64,000 nucleotides of DNA from Leifsonia virtsii (GCF_030433675.1 NZ_JAROCB010000004.1:186001-250000); one strand, 5' to 3'. Positions 34,455 to 42,840 are shown, counted from the first letter of the stretch. Notes: generated from the sequence alone by a model not told the origin. Program-made: numbers and translations.

Positions 34455-36982
34455 GCTGCACCCTCCATGTCCAGCAGGTCGAACAGCGATGGCGTGTGGC
34501 CCGATCGGTCCATCTCGCGCTGGTAGTTCACGGCGTCGCGGAACGACGTCGGGTTCAGCTCGACCGCCCGCCCGCGACGGCCCAGCTTCCGGGCGCGGAG
34601 CGGAACGGTGCCAAGGCCGCCGAACGGATCGAACACCAGGTCACCTCGGTTGGAGTACCGCTCGATGAGCCGGTCGACGATGTCGAACTGCAGCGGACAG
34701 ATGTGGAACTCCAGGTTGCGGCGCGCCTGCTCCCCGTTGAGGGTGAGCATCCTGTTCACGTCCGACCAGACGAACGGGTGCCAGGACCCCGGGTCGAGGG
34801 ACTTGAACGTCGACGGGAGCGCCTTCCGCGCCTGGAGCGCCTCGCCGAGCTTCACGTGGGCGTCGAAGTCGTACACCTCGCGGAGCGACTGCTCGCTGAA
34901 CAGCCGCGACCGGTCCTCCGGCTTCAGCTGTGCGAGCTCGTCGACGGTGAGCGCGCGGTTCCCGGAGGAGCGCCAGTCCGCGGCCGCGTCGATCTGCCAG
35001 CGGGCGAGGGAGTAGTCCGCGATGCCCTTTACGATCCGCTCGTCTGCGTACCCCTTGGAGCGGTCGGTCTGCGGCTTGTGGAACAGCAGCACGTACTCCG
35101 GGGAGCCGACGCCCATCTTCGAGCCGTCCTTCCGCATCTCGGTGTACCCGAGGCGGTAGGTCTGGTTGTTCTCCCGGACGACGTCGGTCGTGACCGTGAT
35201 CATCCCCATGTAGTCGAAGCCGTGCTTCATCCCGTGGAACAGCGCCTCCGCGTGGAACGGGGACACGGTGGGGATGCCGGCGCCGGTGACGTTGCCGAAC
35301 AGGATGCGGTCCTTCACGTGGCAGGCGTAGATCCGGCCAGGCTTCAGGATGCGGTGCAGCTCCGGGGTGAGGAAGTCCATCTGCGCCCAGAAGTGCGAGT
35401 TGTCGTCCGTGTGCCCGAAGTCGTTGTAGCTCGGCGTGTACTCGTAGTGGTTTGAGAATGGGATCGATGTGACGATGAGGTCGACTGAGTTCTCGTCCAT
35501 CGACATCGTTTCGGGCACGCAGTCGTTGTGCGCGATCAGCCAGTCCTCACCGGACGCCTCGACCCGCTTCACCCCCATCGAGCGGGTCAGCTCGGCAGTG
35601 ATCCGGCCCGGGTTCAGCCCGTACTCGCGGATCACGTCGGACATGGTGTCGGCAAGGCGCTCGTGCTCGTCCCACTTCTGCTCGAGGGTGTTCTTTACCT
35701 CGCCCTCGGTGTCGGCGTGGATCAGGTAGACGTGGCACTCGCGGTCCTGCCCGTACCGGTGGATGCGGTGCACGGCCTGGATGGTGTCGTTGAACTTGAA
35801 CGTCACCCCGGCGAAGATCGCCGTCGACGCCTGCTGCAGGTTCATGCCCTGGCCGAGCATCACCGGTTTGCCGATCAACGCGACCGTCTCGCCGGCGCGC
35901 CACTCGTCGAGTCGACGCTCGGCCTCTTCATCGGAGAGCGACCCGTGCACAGACGAGTAGCTGATGCCGGCAGCGGCAAGCGACTTCTCCAGGAGGTCCT
36001 GCTCGTCGTTGAGGTCGCACCAGATCACGAGCTGGTCATCGAGCCAGAACGACGGGTGAGCGTTGACGATCGACATCACCCGGGCGACGCGCGCCTGGAT
36101 CGTCTCGCGCTTTTCGCGTGCGGCATCGACCATCGACATCTTCGCCCCGCGGACGAGGACCCCCTGGCCGTCACGGTCCATCTGCTCGCTGCCGAGGTCG
36201 ACCGCTACCTCCTCCCAGTGCTTCACCAGCGGGGGCAGGTCGTAGCCCTCATCCGAGTAGCCGAGGTCCGACGGTCGCTGGAGGAAGCACGCCCAGGTGT
36301 TCAGCCAGAGCCAGAACTCGCGCTCCTTGTGCGGGTACAGGGTGAGATTCCCGGCCGAGGTCGAGTCGCGCTGGAAGAACCGCGTCAGCGCCTGCCCAGT
36401 GTCCATCACGCCGAGGAAGCCGGCGTAGTGGATCAGCTCCTTGTACCGGTTCGGCGACGGCGTCGCGGTCGCCACGAACCGGTACCGGACGGCATCGAAC
36501 AGGCCCAGGAACTCCTGGTAGGTCTTCGACCCGAAGGACCTCAGCACTGACGCCTCGTCGAGGCTCACGGCGATGAACAGGTCGACGTCGAGCTTCCCGT
36601 CGCGCACCGACTCGTAGTTGGTGACGTAGATGCCAGGCCCGTCCACCTGCTCGGTGCGGCGGACGAATGTCACGTCGACGCCAAGGAGCTCGCGCCCGTC
36701 GCGGATGAACTCGCCCCGGACGCCGAGCGGAGCCACGATCAGCGCCCGGCCACCGTCGCGCTTCAGGATCTGGCGCAGGATCTCTAACTGCATCACGGAC
36801 TTGCCGAGACCGAACCGAGCGAAGATCGCGCGTCGGCCGCCGGCGATCGCCCACTGCACGATGTCGCGCTGGTGCGGCTTCAGCACCGAGTGCAGCTCGA
36901 ACGGGTTCACGTGGAAGCCGAACGACTTCTCGAACGCGACCTTCTCGCCGAGGAACTCTTCGTACTCCGCGAGTGTGCTCAC
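34451..36982 (-). CDS. SNF2-type helicase fused to a DNA N4/N6 methyltransferase
   Basis: 843 residues. The N-terminal half is an SF2/SNF2 ATPase: FGLGKS (Walker A, about 57-62), SLDEAS (142-145, DEAD-like), TATPSPNR, and motif VI QAVHRIHRYGQDR. The C-terminal half is a beta-class DNA methyltransferase: motif IV is TSIPF (near residue 500), followed by YEYTPSYNDFGH, and motif I is FDPFGGLGT (from about 785). The SIPF in place of the usual (D/N/S)PP(Y/F/W) is unusual but lies in an otherwise intact motif. It may protect phage DNA or take part in an anti-restriction or restriction-like unit with the nuclease upstream. Confidence 0.9.
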   Translation of the reverse strand: MSTLAEYEEFLGEKVAFEKSFGFHVNPFELHSVLKPHQRDIVQWAIAGGRRAIFARFGLGKSVMQLEILRQILKRDGGRALIVAPLGVRGEFIRDGRELLGVDVTFVRRTEQVDGPGIYVTNYESVRDGKLDVDLFIAVSLDEASVLRSFGSKTYQEFLGLFDAVRYRFVATATPSPNRYKELIHYAGFLGVMDTGQALTRFFQRDSTSAGNLTLYPHKEREFWLWLNTWACFLQRPSDLGYSDEGYDLPPLVKHWEEVAVDLGSEQMDRDGQGVLVRGAKMSMVDAAREKRETIQARVARVMSIVNAHPSFWLDDQLVIWCDLNDEQDLLEKSLAAAGISYSSVHGSLSDEEAERRLDEWRAGETVALIGKPVMLGQGMNLQQASTAIFAGVTFKFNDTIQAVHRIHRYGQDRECHVYLIHADTEGEVKNTLEQKWDEHERLADTMSDVIREYGLNPGRITAELTRSMGVKRVEASGEDWLIAHNDCVPETMSMDENSVDLIVTSIPFSNHYEYTPSYNDFGHTDDNSHFWAQMDFLTPELHRILKPGRIYACHVKDRILFGNVTGAGIPTVSPFHAEALFHGMKHGFDYMGMITVTTDVVRENNQTYRLGYTEMRKDGSKMGVGSPEYVLLFHKPQTDRSKGYADERIVKGIADYSLARWQIDAAADWRSSGNRALTVDELAQLKPEDRSRLFSEQSLREVYDFDAHVKLGEALQARKALPSTFKSLDPGSWHPFVWSDVNRMLTLNGEQARRNLEFHICPLQFDIVDRLIERYSNRGDLVFDPFGGLGTVPLRARKLGRRGRAVELNPTSFRDAVNYQREMDRSGHTPSLFDLLDMEGAA

Positions 36983-37410
36983 AGGGCCTCACCACCCTGG
37001 AGCAGGTGCGCGAACGTCTCGAGCGACATGGTGACGAACTGCTCGTCGGGGCGCGCGCTGCCGTGGCGCTTGTGCACGACGACGCCGATCGCTGCGTCGT
37101 CGTTGCCGCGCTCGACCTCGGCCTCGCGAAGCCAGGCGGGCAGTGCGGTCGAGGTGACGTTCTTGCACTCGATGACGACACGACCGCCCCGGACGGTCAG
37201 AACTCCGGCAATGTCGCCACGGTCCTTCGCACCGTTGCGGGCGCGGCGCTCGATCCGCTCGTCGCCGAGGCGGATCGCGAGGAACCCGGCGACGAGGGTC
37301 TCGAAGGATGAGCCGGCCTTCTTCGCCGAGCGGTGGTTGCGGCGCGGCTTCTTCACCGCGCTGGGGAGGGTGGGTGCGGCGCCCGTGGGCGTGGCAAGGT
37401 TGTCGGACAC
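36979..37410 (-). CDS. PD-(D/E)xK nuclease (Hjc/RecB-like)
   Basis: 143 residues. The catalytic layout is GSSFETLVAGFLA..., DRGDIAGVLT...GRVVIECKN, giving E...GD...ExK as in archaeal-type Holliday resolvases and other small PD-(D/E)xK enzymes. A basic N-terminus (VKKPRRNHRSAKKAG) would bind DNA. Its stop overlaps the ATG of the helicase-methyltransferase (ATGA), so they are made together. It could be the resolvase of phage recombination, together with RecT/YqaJ, or the cutting subunit of a modification system. Confidence 0.8.
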   Translation of the reverse strand: MSDNLATPTGAAPTLPSAVKKPRRNHRSAKKAGSSFETLVAGFLAIRLGDERIERRARNGAKDRGDIAGVLTVRGGRVVIECKNVTSTALPAWLREAEVERGNDDAAIGVVVHKRHGSARPDEQFVTMSLETFAHLLQGGEAL

Positions 37411-37444
37411 ACTGATTCCTTCTGAGTGGGGGAGCGGTTGTGGA

Positions 37445-37479
37445 GGGCGGCCAGGACGCCGGAATCGTCCTGGCCGCCC
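37445..37479 (-). terminator. Hairpin inside the early operon
   Basis: A perfect 13-bp stem (GGGCGGCCAGGAC / GTCCTGGCCGCCC) with a nine-base loop lies between the DUF2303 gene and the nuclease gene. It lacks a T tract. It is one of the few real gaps in an otherwise overlapping operon, so it may attenuate expression of the nuclease-helicase-methyltransferase part. Confidence 0.6.
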
Positions 37480-37487
37480 GGCTTGGG

Positions 37488-38396
37488 TTACGGCCGGCCG
37501 TAGAAGATCGGCACGTCGCCGATCCCCTCGTGCACGACGATCGGGTCGGAGTCGGCGGCCTTGTCAGTGCGGCCGTCGCGGATCTCGGTCACGATGTCGG
37601 CGAACGCGGCCTCGAGGATGTTCTCCGGCCGCTGCAGCGCGTAGCCGAGCCGCAGCCCGTCCTCGCCGATGCGGTACCGGAGCGACGCGAACACGAAGTA
37701 GATCGGGCCGCCGATGTACGGCCGGAGCGCGAGCTTCAGCTCCTTCGGGAACTCGATCGAGTCCTTCGTGCCCTTCTTGGCGCCGACGGTCTCCGTGTAC
37801 TGGAACTGCACCTCGCCGTTGTCGAGGCGCGTCGCCTGGCCGAACTCGACCTTCTTCGTCGCCTCGAACTTCGTCGCGAGCTCGATGAGCCGGGCGTGGT
37901 CCGGCTCCTGCACGTCGAGAGCGCGGTCCTCGATGAACTCGGCGAACTCCTGCTGGCCGAACCAGCCGCGGGGGTTCTGCCCGAGGTCGTGCGCCGTCCA
38001 CGCGAGCCATGCCTTCGTGTGCTCGAGGGCGAGGGTCAGCTTGTGCTTCTCCCAGCCCGCGGGCCCGTCGGTGCCCTGGTGGGCGTCGATGACCGCGATC
38101 ACGCTCGACGAGGAGGTGTGTGCGTAGACCTCGGTGCCGGCCGTGCGGTGGCGGTTCACGTAGGCGACGAACGAGGCAGCGTCGGTGACCGTGCGGGCCG
38201 CCTTCGTGCGCCGCGGGGCGTCCGCGTAGTCGTCGGTGTCGATCACCTTCACACCGCCGCGACCGTCGGCGACGGCGTAGAGCTTGCCCGCCTCGATCGG
38301 ATGCGGTTCGATGCCGGTCACGGCCAAGGCGGCGATGGTCGCGGCCTCGGACGCGCTCTCGATGACGCCCAGCTCGGCGTCCTTGTAGTCGGTCAT
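37488..38396 (-). CDS. DUF2303 (YfdQ-like) protein
   Basis: 302 residues. AALAVTGIEPHPIEAGKLYAVADGRGGVKVID..., SVIAVIDAHQGTDGPAGWEKHKLTLALEHTKAWLAWTAHDLG and QQEFAEFIEDRALDVQEPDHARLIELATKFEATKKVEFGQATRL are typical of the DUF2303 family found in many prophages near recombination genes. Function is not established; position between RecT and nuclease genes suggests a role in recombination or DNA protection. Confidence 0.85.
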   Translation of the reverse strand: MTDYKDAELGVIESASEAATIAALAVTGIEPHPIEAGKLYAVADGRGGVKVIDTDDYADAPRRTKAARTVTDAASFVAYVNRHRTAGTEVYAHTSSSSVIAVIDAHQGTDGPAGWEKHKLTLALEHTKAWLAWTAHDLGQNPRGWFGQQEFAEFIEDRALDVQEPDHARLIELATKFEATKKVEFGQATRLDNGEVQFQYTETVGAKKGTKDSIEFPKELKLALRPYIGGPIYFVFASLRYRIGEDGLRLGYALQRPENILEAAFADIVTEIRDGRTDKAADSDPIVVHEGIGDVPIFYGRP

Positions 38397-38782
38397 GCGT
38401 TCGGGATCTCCTTGATCTCCCCGGTGCGGGGGTCTGCGTAGTCGGGCGTGGAGCGAATGTCCTCATCGGCGAAGAGGGGCATCGCGGTCGGGTCGGTGCG
38501 CTGGAGCTTGTTGCCGTCGCCGATGTAGGCGATGGAGCCCTCACGGTTCTTCTCCGGGAGCTTCATCGCGATGCGGTCGTTCACGATGACCGCCGTGCCG
38601 CCGCCGTCGACGAGCTTCACGTCGAAGCGCACGGAGAGCGACCCGGGCTTGCCGGTCGTCTTCACCGCCTCGATGAGCTTCGTCAGGCCGTCGGCCAGCT
38701 CGATGTCGGTCTTCGGTCGGATGGAGGCGAGTACGGCCGCGAAGCTGTCGCGCGTCCCCTCCGACCCCTTGGTGTCCACCAT
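38393..38782 (-). CDS. Hypothetical early protein upstream of DUF2303
   Basis: 129 residues. DSFAAVLASIRPKTDIELADGLTKLIEAVKTTGKPGSLSVRFDVKLVDGGGTAVIVNDRIAMKLPEKNREGSIAYIGDGNKLQRTDP is alpha then beta. ATGA overlap with the DUF2303 gene. Such small proteins accompany DUF2303 in phages; no function is known to me. Confidence 0.68.
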   Translation of the reverse strand: MVDTKGSEGTRDSFAAVLASIRPKTDIELADGLTKLIEAVKTTGKPGSLSVRFDVKLVDGGGTAVIVNDRIAMKLPEKNREGSIAYIGDGNKLQRTDPTAMPLFADEDIRSTPDYADPRTGEIKEIPNA

Positions 38783-38807
38783 TCGATTTCCTTTCTGTGG
38801 GTGGCTT

Positions 38808-39203
38808 TCAGCGGCCTACGCCGCCGACGCCATAGGCGGCGCCGTTGACCTTGTTGATGTTCTGGTAGCCCATGAGCTTCGCCTTCAGGGCGTCCTGCAG
38901 GTGCTCCGCGTGGTGGAGCTGAGCCTTCGCTTCGTTCAGCTCGCGGAGCAGCGGCAGACAGGAGAGTCGCGCCTCGGCGATGCGGTCGTTGTAGAGGTGC
39001 CGCTTGGACTCCAACTTGGCCATCTCGAACGCCTTGGAGTACGCCTCCTCGGCGTCGTAGCGGGCACGCTGCAGGCTGTCGATGACGACGACGGCGCGCT
39101 CCAACCGGTCGCCGATCTCGCGGATGATGAACTCGATCTCCATCGGCGAGACGGGCTGGTAGTCGATCAGCTCGCCCGTGGTCGAGTGCACGAGCTCGGT
39201 CAC
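38808..39203 (-). CDS. Hypothetical coiled-coil early protein
   Basis: 131 residues, almost fully helical (VSPMEIEFIIREIGDRLERAVVVIDSLQRARYDAEEAYSKAFEMAK..., LRELNEAKAQLHHAEHLQDALKAKLM). ATGA overlap with recT upstream, so it is co-expressed with the recombination genes. Possibly an accessory of RecT; this is inference from position only. Confidence 0.66.
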   Translation of the reverse strand: MTELVHSTTGELIDYQPVSPMEIEFIIREIGDRLERAVVVIDSLQRARYDAEEAYSKAFEMAKLESKRHLYNDRIAEARLSCLPLLRELNEAKAQLHHAEHLQDALKAKLMGYQNINKVNGAAYGVGGVGR

Positions 39204-40255
39204 GGCTGCACCTCACCCCGGGCGACAGCGGCCGCGTACTCGTCCGCCTCGTAGCGGAGGTACTCCTCCTCGGACGGCTCGCCGGCCTCCGGCTCTCGGC
39301 CGACCGCCGCTGCCGCCAGCTCAGCGTCCGAAGGGCGGTCAGCGCGGGAGTCGACCGTCAGCGTCGCGCCGTGCGCGGCGACCAGCGGCCGGAACTCCTC
39401 GATCACCTCACGCGACTGCGACCCGACCAGACGCTTCCACTCCCGCTCCAGGTCCGCCTTGTCTTTCGTCGCCTCGATGATCGACTTCCAGTCCTCGGTC
39501 GGCGGCTCCGTGCGGTCGACCTTCAGCTCGCCGAGCTCGTCGAGGTTGACGACGGCCTGGTCGGCTTCTAGCGCGAGCGCGAACTTCCACGAGTTCCGCG
39601 ACTTGGCGGTGTACTTCGAGACGCGGCGGATGCCGGTCTTCTTCACCATCGCGGCCTCGTCGGTCTTCCACGGGGTGCGCTCCCAGTTCGCCGGGCGCAT
39701 GCGGTCGCGGATGGTCTCGATGTCCAACCACTCGACCAGGGACCGGTCGGCGCCCTTGACGAGCGCACGACCGATCACGCCGCGCAGTTCGCCGCGCGCG
39801 CCCTCCGGCGCCGGCCGCAGCTTGAAGTGCGTCCCGGTCTCGTCGTCCCAGGGCAGATCGACGTCGTCGTTCTCGTAGACGAGCTTGCCCTCGATGGCGT
39901 CGTACTCGCCGGAGTTCATGGCGAGGGTGATCAGGCCGTTGTAGCCGACGACGGGGACGACCTGCCACTCCTTCGCGCGGATGTCTGCGTTCCAGTTCTG
40001 CCGAGGGGTGAGGTGGAACTGCTGCATCGGGCCGCCGACCGGGAGGTCAATCTGCGCGGCGAAGTAGAGCGCGCCGAACAGCGACGACGCGGTGCAGCGC
40101 CGCAGCATCGGGTTGGCGTTCACCGCGGCGAACGCCTCCTGGATGAAGCGCTCGGCCTGCTGCTCCCCGCCGAGGAAGCGGACGAAGTCCTCGCGGCGCT
40201 CGAACAGCGCCTGCCCTGCCGGGTCGTCTTCGATTCGTGCGAGTGCCGTGGTCAT
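39200..40255 (-). CDS. recT: RecT-family single-strand annealing protein
   Basis: 351 residues from ATG 40255. The RecT core is clear: AAVNANPMLRRCTASSLFGALYFAAQIDLPVGGPMQQFHLTPRQ..., WQVVPVVGYNGLITLAMNSGEY, YSKY-like KYTAKSRNSWKFALALEAD. It pairs complementary strands after end resection by the YqaJ nuclease encoded just upstream (ATGA overlap). The C-terminal 60 residues are acidic and flexible, as in other RecT proteins where this tail recruits SSB. Confidence 0.93.
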   Translation of the reverse strand: MTTALARIEDDPAGQALFERREDFVRFLGGEQQAERFIQEAFAAVNANPMLRRCTASSLFGALYFAAQIDLPVGGPMQQFHLTPRQNWNADIRAKEWQVVPVVGYNGLITLAMNSGEYDAIEGKLVYENDDVDLPWDDETGTHFKLRPAPEGARGELRGVIGRALVKGADRSLVEWLDIETIRDRMRPANWERTPWKTDEAAMVKKTGIRRVSKYTAKSRNSWKFALALEADQAVVNLDELGELKVDRTEPPTEDWKSIIEATKDKADLEREWKRLVGSQSREVIEEFRPLVAAHGATLTVDSRADRPSDAELAAAAVGREPEAGEPSEEEYLRYEADEYAAAVARGEVQP

Positions 40256-40833
40256 GCGGCCAGGCTCCTTTCGAACTCTCGCGCTGCGCGGACGCCGGCC
40301 AGGACAGGCCGGGCGATGCGCAGCAGCTTGGCGAGCGCGGCGTCGTCGAGCTCGATGATCTGGATGTGCGGCTCGAGGCGTCGCGGCACGCCGTCGACGA
40401 GTTCGCGCCACAGGTACTTGGTGCGGCGGGCACCGAGGACGTACTGGGCCCACCAGATTTGACGGAGGTGCGCGGGAGTCGGGCCGGTGTGCACGCGGCC
40501 GTGGATGACCTTCACCTCGGCGAGCATCAGCTCACCGGACGGGAGCACCTCGATGCCGTCCGGCGTGGCCGCGAACCCGCGCTCGTCCTGGGCGTGGAAG
40601 GTGAGCGTGTTGTGCGGCACGCCGAACCAGTCGAGGATCTCGGGCTCCCACCGGTGGCCGGCCTCGGTGTAGGCGTTGCCCTGGAACCTGCCGTCCTTCA
40701 GCTTCGCGAGGATGTACTTCTGGATCGACTCCTCGCGGGCGTAGTTGGCGGCGTCGGACGCGCCGATGAAGCTGTCGCGGCCCCAGTTGGCGCGGTCTGC
40801 AGAGTCAGCGAGCACACGGTCGAGGTAGCTCAT
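40252..40833 (-). CDS. YqaJ-type viral recombinase exonuclease
   Basis: 193 residues. WGRDSFIGASDAAN, GNAYTEAGHRWEPEILDWFG, AATPDGIEVLPSGELMLAEVKVIHG and LRQIWWAQYVLGARR are the conserved YqaJ blocks, with the nuclease residues E(P)...D...ExK. Such enzymes resect double-strand ends and pass single strands to RecT. The three-gene order ATPase, small protein, YqaJ, RecT suggests a recombination module. Confidence 0.92.
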   Translation of the reverse strand: MSYLDRVLADSADRANWGRDSFIGASDAANYAREESIQKYILAKLKDGRFQGNAYTEAGHRWEPEILDWFGVPHNTLTFHAQDERGFAATPDGIEVLPSGELMLAEVKVIHGRVHTGPTPAHLRQIWWAQYVLGARRTKYLWRELVDGVPRRLEPHIQIIELDDAALAKLLRIARPVLAGVRAAREFERSLAA

Positions 40834-40964
40834 GCTGGGTCCTCCGGTGTCCAGTCGCCGTCGCCGAGCGCCGCGGCCTCATCCGACGGGAAAGCCGAGG
40901 TGAGGATCGGGCGGGCGACCGGCATGCCGAGGATGTCGCGGATGGTCTCGATCGGGTCGCTCAT
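40830..40964 (-). CDS. 44-residue early protein
   Basis: Starts at ATG 40964 inside an ATGA overlap with the ATPase gene, and its stop overlaps the YqaJ ATG in the same way. The product (MSDPIETIRDILGMPVARPIL...) ends acidic (DGDWTPEDPA). Such junctions support a real gene; function unknown. Confidence 0.58.
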   Translation of the reverse strand: MSDPIETIRDILGMPVARPILTSAFPSDEAAALGDGDWTPEDPA

Positions 40965-42199
40965 CGGGCCACCTGCCCGTCTTCGATGACGACGCCGACC
41001 TTGCCGGACTCGTCCACGACCTCGACCCACACCTGGTAGTCGTTCTCGGCCGCCAGGTCCGCGATGATCTGCATCGACTCGGAGTCGAGGAGCGAGCCCT
41101 CCATGATGCGGAGGACGCGGAGCCTCGGGTTCGCGGCCATCGCGAGCGCGACCGAGACCCGGAGCTGCTCTGCGGCCGACGCCTGGGAGAGCGGTATGCC
41201 TTTGAGCGTCACCCCGGACTCGTCGAACGACAGCCCCGACACGGGAAACTCGACGGCGGCGAGGGCGTCCGCCTTCGTGTTCTCGATCGAGGTGAGCATC
41301 AGCGTGTGCTGCGCCCGCTTCTCCTTCGCATTGGCCAGCTGGGCGGCGACGGCGTTCCGCTCGCGCTGGGCACGGATGCGGCGGTTGCGCGCTTCGAGGC
41401 CGTCCAGACGCTCAGCGAAGCCGGAGACGTCGACCCGCTCGGGCATCGCGAGCAGCGCCTTCTGAGCGTCGGCGTACTGCTCGCGCGCCGTGTCGAGGGC
41501 CTTCTGCGCCTCTCGGAGAGCCTCTTCGGCCCACTCGACGGTGTGAGCCTGCCGGTTCGCCTCGGCGATCGCCTGGTCGATGCTTGCGTTCTGCGCGCGG
41601 GCAGCATCCGCCTCGGCGAGCAGCACGCCGGCCGACTCCTCCTCGTCTGGCAGGCTCGGGTCGTGGTCCGGGTAAGAGGCAAGCTGCGCCTCCAGCTTCG
41701 CGACGTCGCGGCCGACCTCGGTGCGCTGGTCGTACACCGCCTTGCGGCGACGCTCCAGCTCCTCGGGATCGAACGGCAGCTCGACCGTCGAGACGAGCGT
41801 CGCGACCTGGTCCTTCGGCGACTGCCGCACGAAGGCCAGCGGGTCGAACGCGCGCCGGCCAAGCATCTCGTCCAAAAGCTTCTGCGGGGACGAGAACCGG
41901 GCGCCGTCGGCAGACTCCACAGTCAGGGTGCCGGCGTCGTCCTTCGTCCACCGGCGGGTGACGATGATCTCGCCGAGGTCGAGGCGCACGACTGCGGTGT
42001 CCTGACCCTCCCGGATCGGCTGCTGTGTGGCCCGGGATGCCTCGCCGCCGGCCAGCGCCGCCCAGAGTGCGTCGAGCACGCTCGTCTTGCCCTGCGCGTT
42101 GCGGCCGGCGATCGTGACGACGTTGCCGGTGGGGGAGATGTCGACCGCGACGAGGCGCTTGTAGTTTTCGGCGTGGAGGTTGGTGACTTTCAGGGACAT
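40961..42199 (-). CDS. SMC/RecF-like AAA ATPase
   Basis: 412 residues from ATG 42199. Walker A is GRNAQGKTS (32-40) in TIAGRNAQGKTSVLDALWAAL; the centre is a long coiled coil (about 160-300, EELERRRKAVYDQRTEVGRDVAKLEAQLAS..., ERLDGLEARNRRIRAQRERNAVAAQL). The C-terminus has a signature-like segment (LSQASAAEQLRVSVALAMAANPRLRVLRIMEGSLLDSE). It is like Rad50/RecF-type proteins of phages that prepare DNA ends. It heads the YqaJ-RecT group. Confidence 0.9.
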   Translation of the reverse strand: MSLKVTNLHAENYKRLVAVDISPTGNVVTIAGRNAQGKTSVLDALWAALAGGEASRATQQPIREGQDTAVVRLDLGEIIVTRRWTKDDAGTLTVESADGARFSSPQKLLDEMLGRRAFDPLAFVRQSPKDQVATLVSTVELPFDPEELERRRKAVYDQRTEVGRDVAKLEAQLASYPDHDPSLPDEEESAGVLLAEADAARAQNASIDQAIAEANRQAHTVEWAEEALREAQKALDTAREQYADAQKALLAMPERVDVSGFAERLDGLEARNRRIRAQRERNAVAAQLANAKEKRAQHTLMLTSIENTKADALAAVEFPVSGLSFDESGVTLKGIPLSQASAAEQLRVSVALAMAANPRLRVLRIMEGSLLDSESMQIIADLAAENDYQVWVEVVDESGKVGVVIEDGQVAR

Positions 42200-42201
42200 G
42201 G

Positions 42202-42369
42202 CTACCTTTCGAGGTTGTGGACGTCGGTGCAGATGCACGCGACGAAGTAGGTGAGGATCGCGCCAGCAGCGCCGGTGAGGTACACGGGGACGCTGCTCAG
42301 CAGCGCGCCGACGACGACCACCAGCAGGAAGGCGATGAGGATGAGCACGAGCACGGCCTTGGCGTTCAC
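42202..42369 (-). CDS. 55-residue two-span membrane protein
   Basis: A GTG at 42369 overlaps the upstream stop (GTGA). The product is nearly all membrane: AVLVLILIAFLLVVVVGALL, then VYLTGAAGAILTYFVACIC, with a short DVHNLER end. It is two bases from the ATPase start. Small membrane proteins in early phage operons can alter the host membrane or block other phages; no family is recognised. Confidence 0.65.
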   Translation of the reverse strand: MNAKAVLVLILIAFLLVVVVGALLSSVPVYLTGAAGAILTYFVACICTDVHNLER

Positions 42370-42575
42370 GAGTCGTCACCGTCCTCGACGCGCATCCGGT
42401 TGAGGTGGCCCTCGGGGCACTCGAACTCGTACGTCACCGCGCTCGCCGACCAAGTGCGCTCGTCCTCGACCACCGAGGCGGTGACCTCGCCGTCGAACGA
42501 GCACGAGTCGCACGAGGCGACGATCACCGCGGGGGCGAAGTCCGGCGCCGGGATGGGCGTGCGGATGTCGGTCAT
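42366..42575 (-). CDS. 69-residue zinc-ribbon-like protein
   Basis: ATG 42575 overlaps the stop of the preceding gene (ATGA), preferred over an ATG six bases upstream. VIVASCDSCSFDGEVTASVV...VTYEFECPEGHLNRMRVEDGD has CxxC and CPxGH, a treble-clef or zinc-ribbon-like set. Function unknown. Confidence 0.62.
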   Translation of the reverse strand: MTDIRTPIPAPDFAPAVIVASCDSCSFDGEVTASVVEDERTWSASAVTYEFECPEGHLNRMRVEDGDDS

Positions 42576-42703
42576 CGCCATACGAGCACCCCCGCCAGCA
42601 GGAGCACCCACGACGAGACGACGGCGACCGCGAGGAGTGCGAGCACGATGAGGACTGCGCCGAGCACGGGGATCCCGGCGGGCCGGTCGTTCCGCGGCTT
42701 CAC
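42572..42703 (-). CDS. 43-residue single-span membrane protein
   Basis: GTG 42703 overlaps the upstream stop as GTGA and the TGA overlaps the next ATG. Basic N-terminus (VKPRNDRPAG) then a long hydrophobic stretch (VLGAVLIVLALLAVAVVSSWVLLLAGVLVW), possibly two short spans. Both junctions support a real gene. Unknown role. Confidence 0.62.
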   Translation of the reverse strand: MKPRNDRPAGIPVLGAVLIVLALLAVAVVSSWVLLLAGVLVWR

Positions 42704-42840
42704 GAGCACACCTCCAAATCGAGGTCGTCCTCCTCGGACGCGATCTCGTCGAGCGCGGCGACAGCCGGGCGGGCGAGATCAGCGTTCTCCGGGTGCCGGA
42801 ACGAACGGCGGGCACGGGGAGGGGTGATGAAGTCACTCAC
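42700..42840 (-). CDS. 46-residue early protein
   Basis: GTG 42840 overlaps the antirepressor stop (GTGA). The product (VSDFITPPRARRSFRHPENADLARP...) has a basic start and a strongly acidic end (IASEEDDLDLEVCS). No family recognised. Confidence 0.58.
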   Translation of the reverse strand: MSDFITPPRARRSFRHPENADLARPAVAALDEIASEEDDLDLEVCS

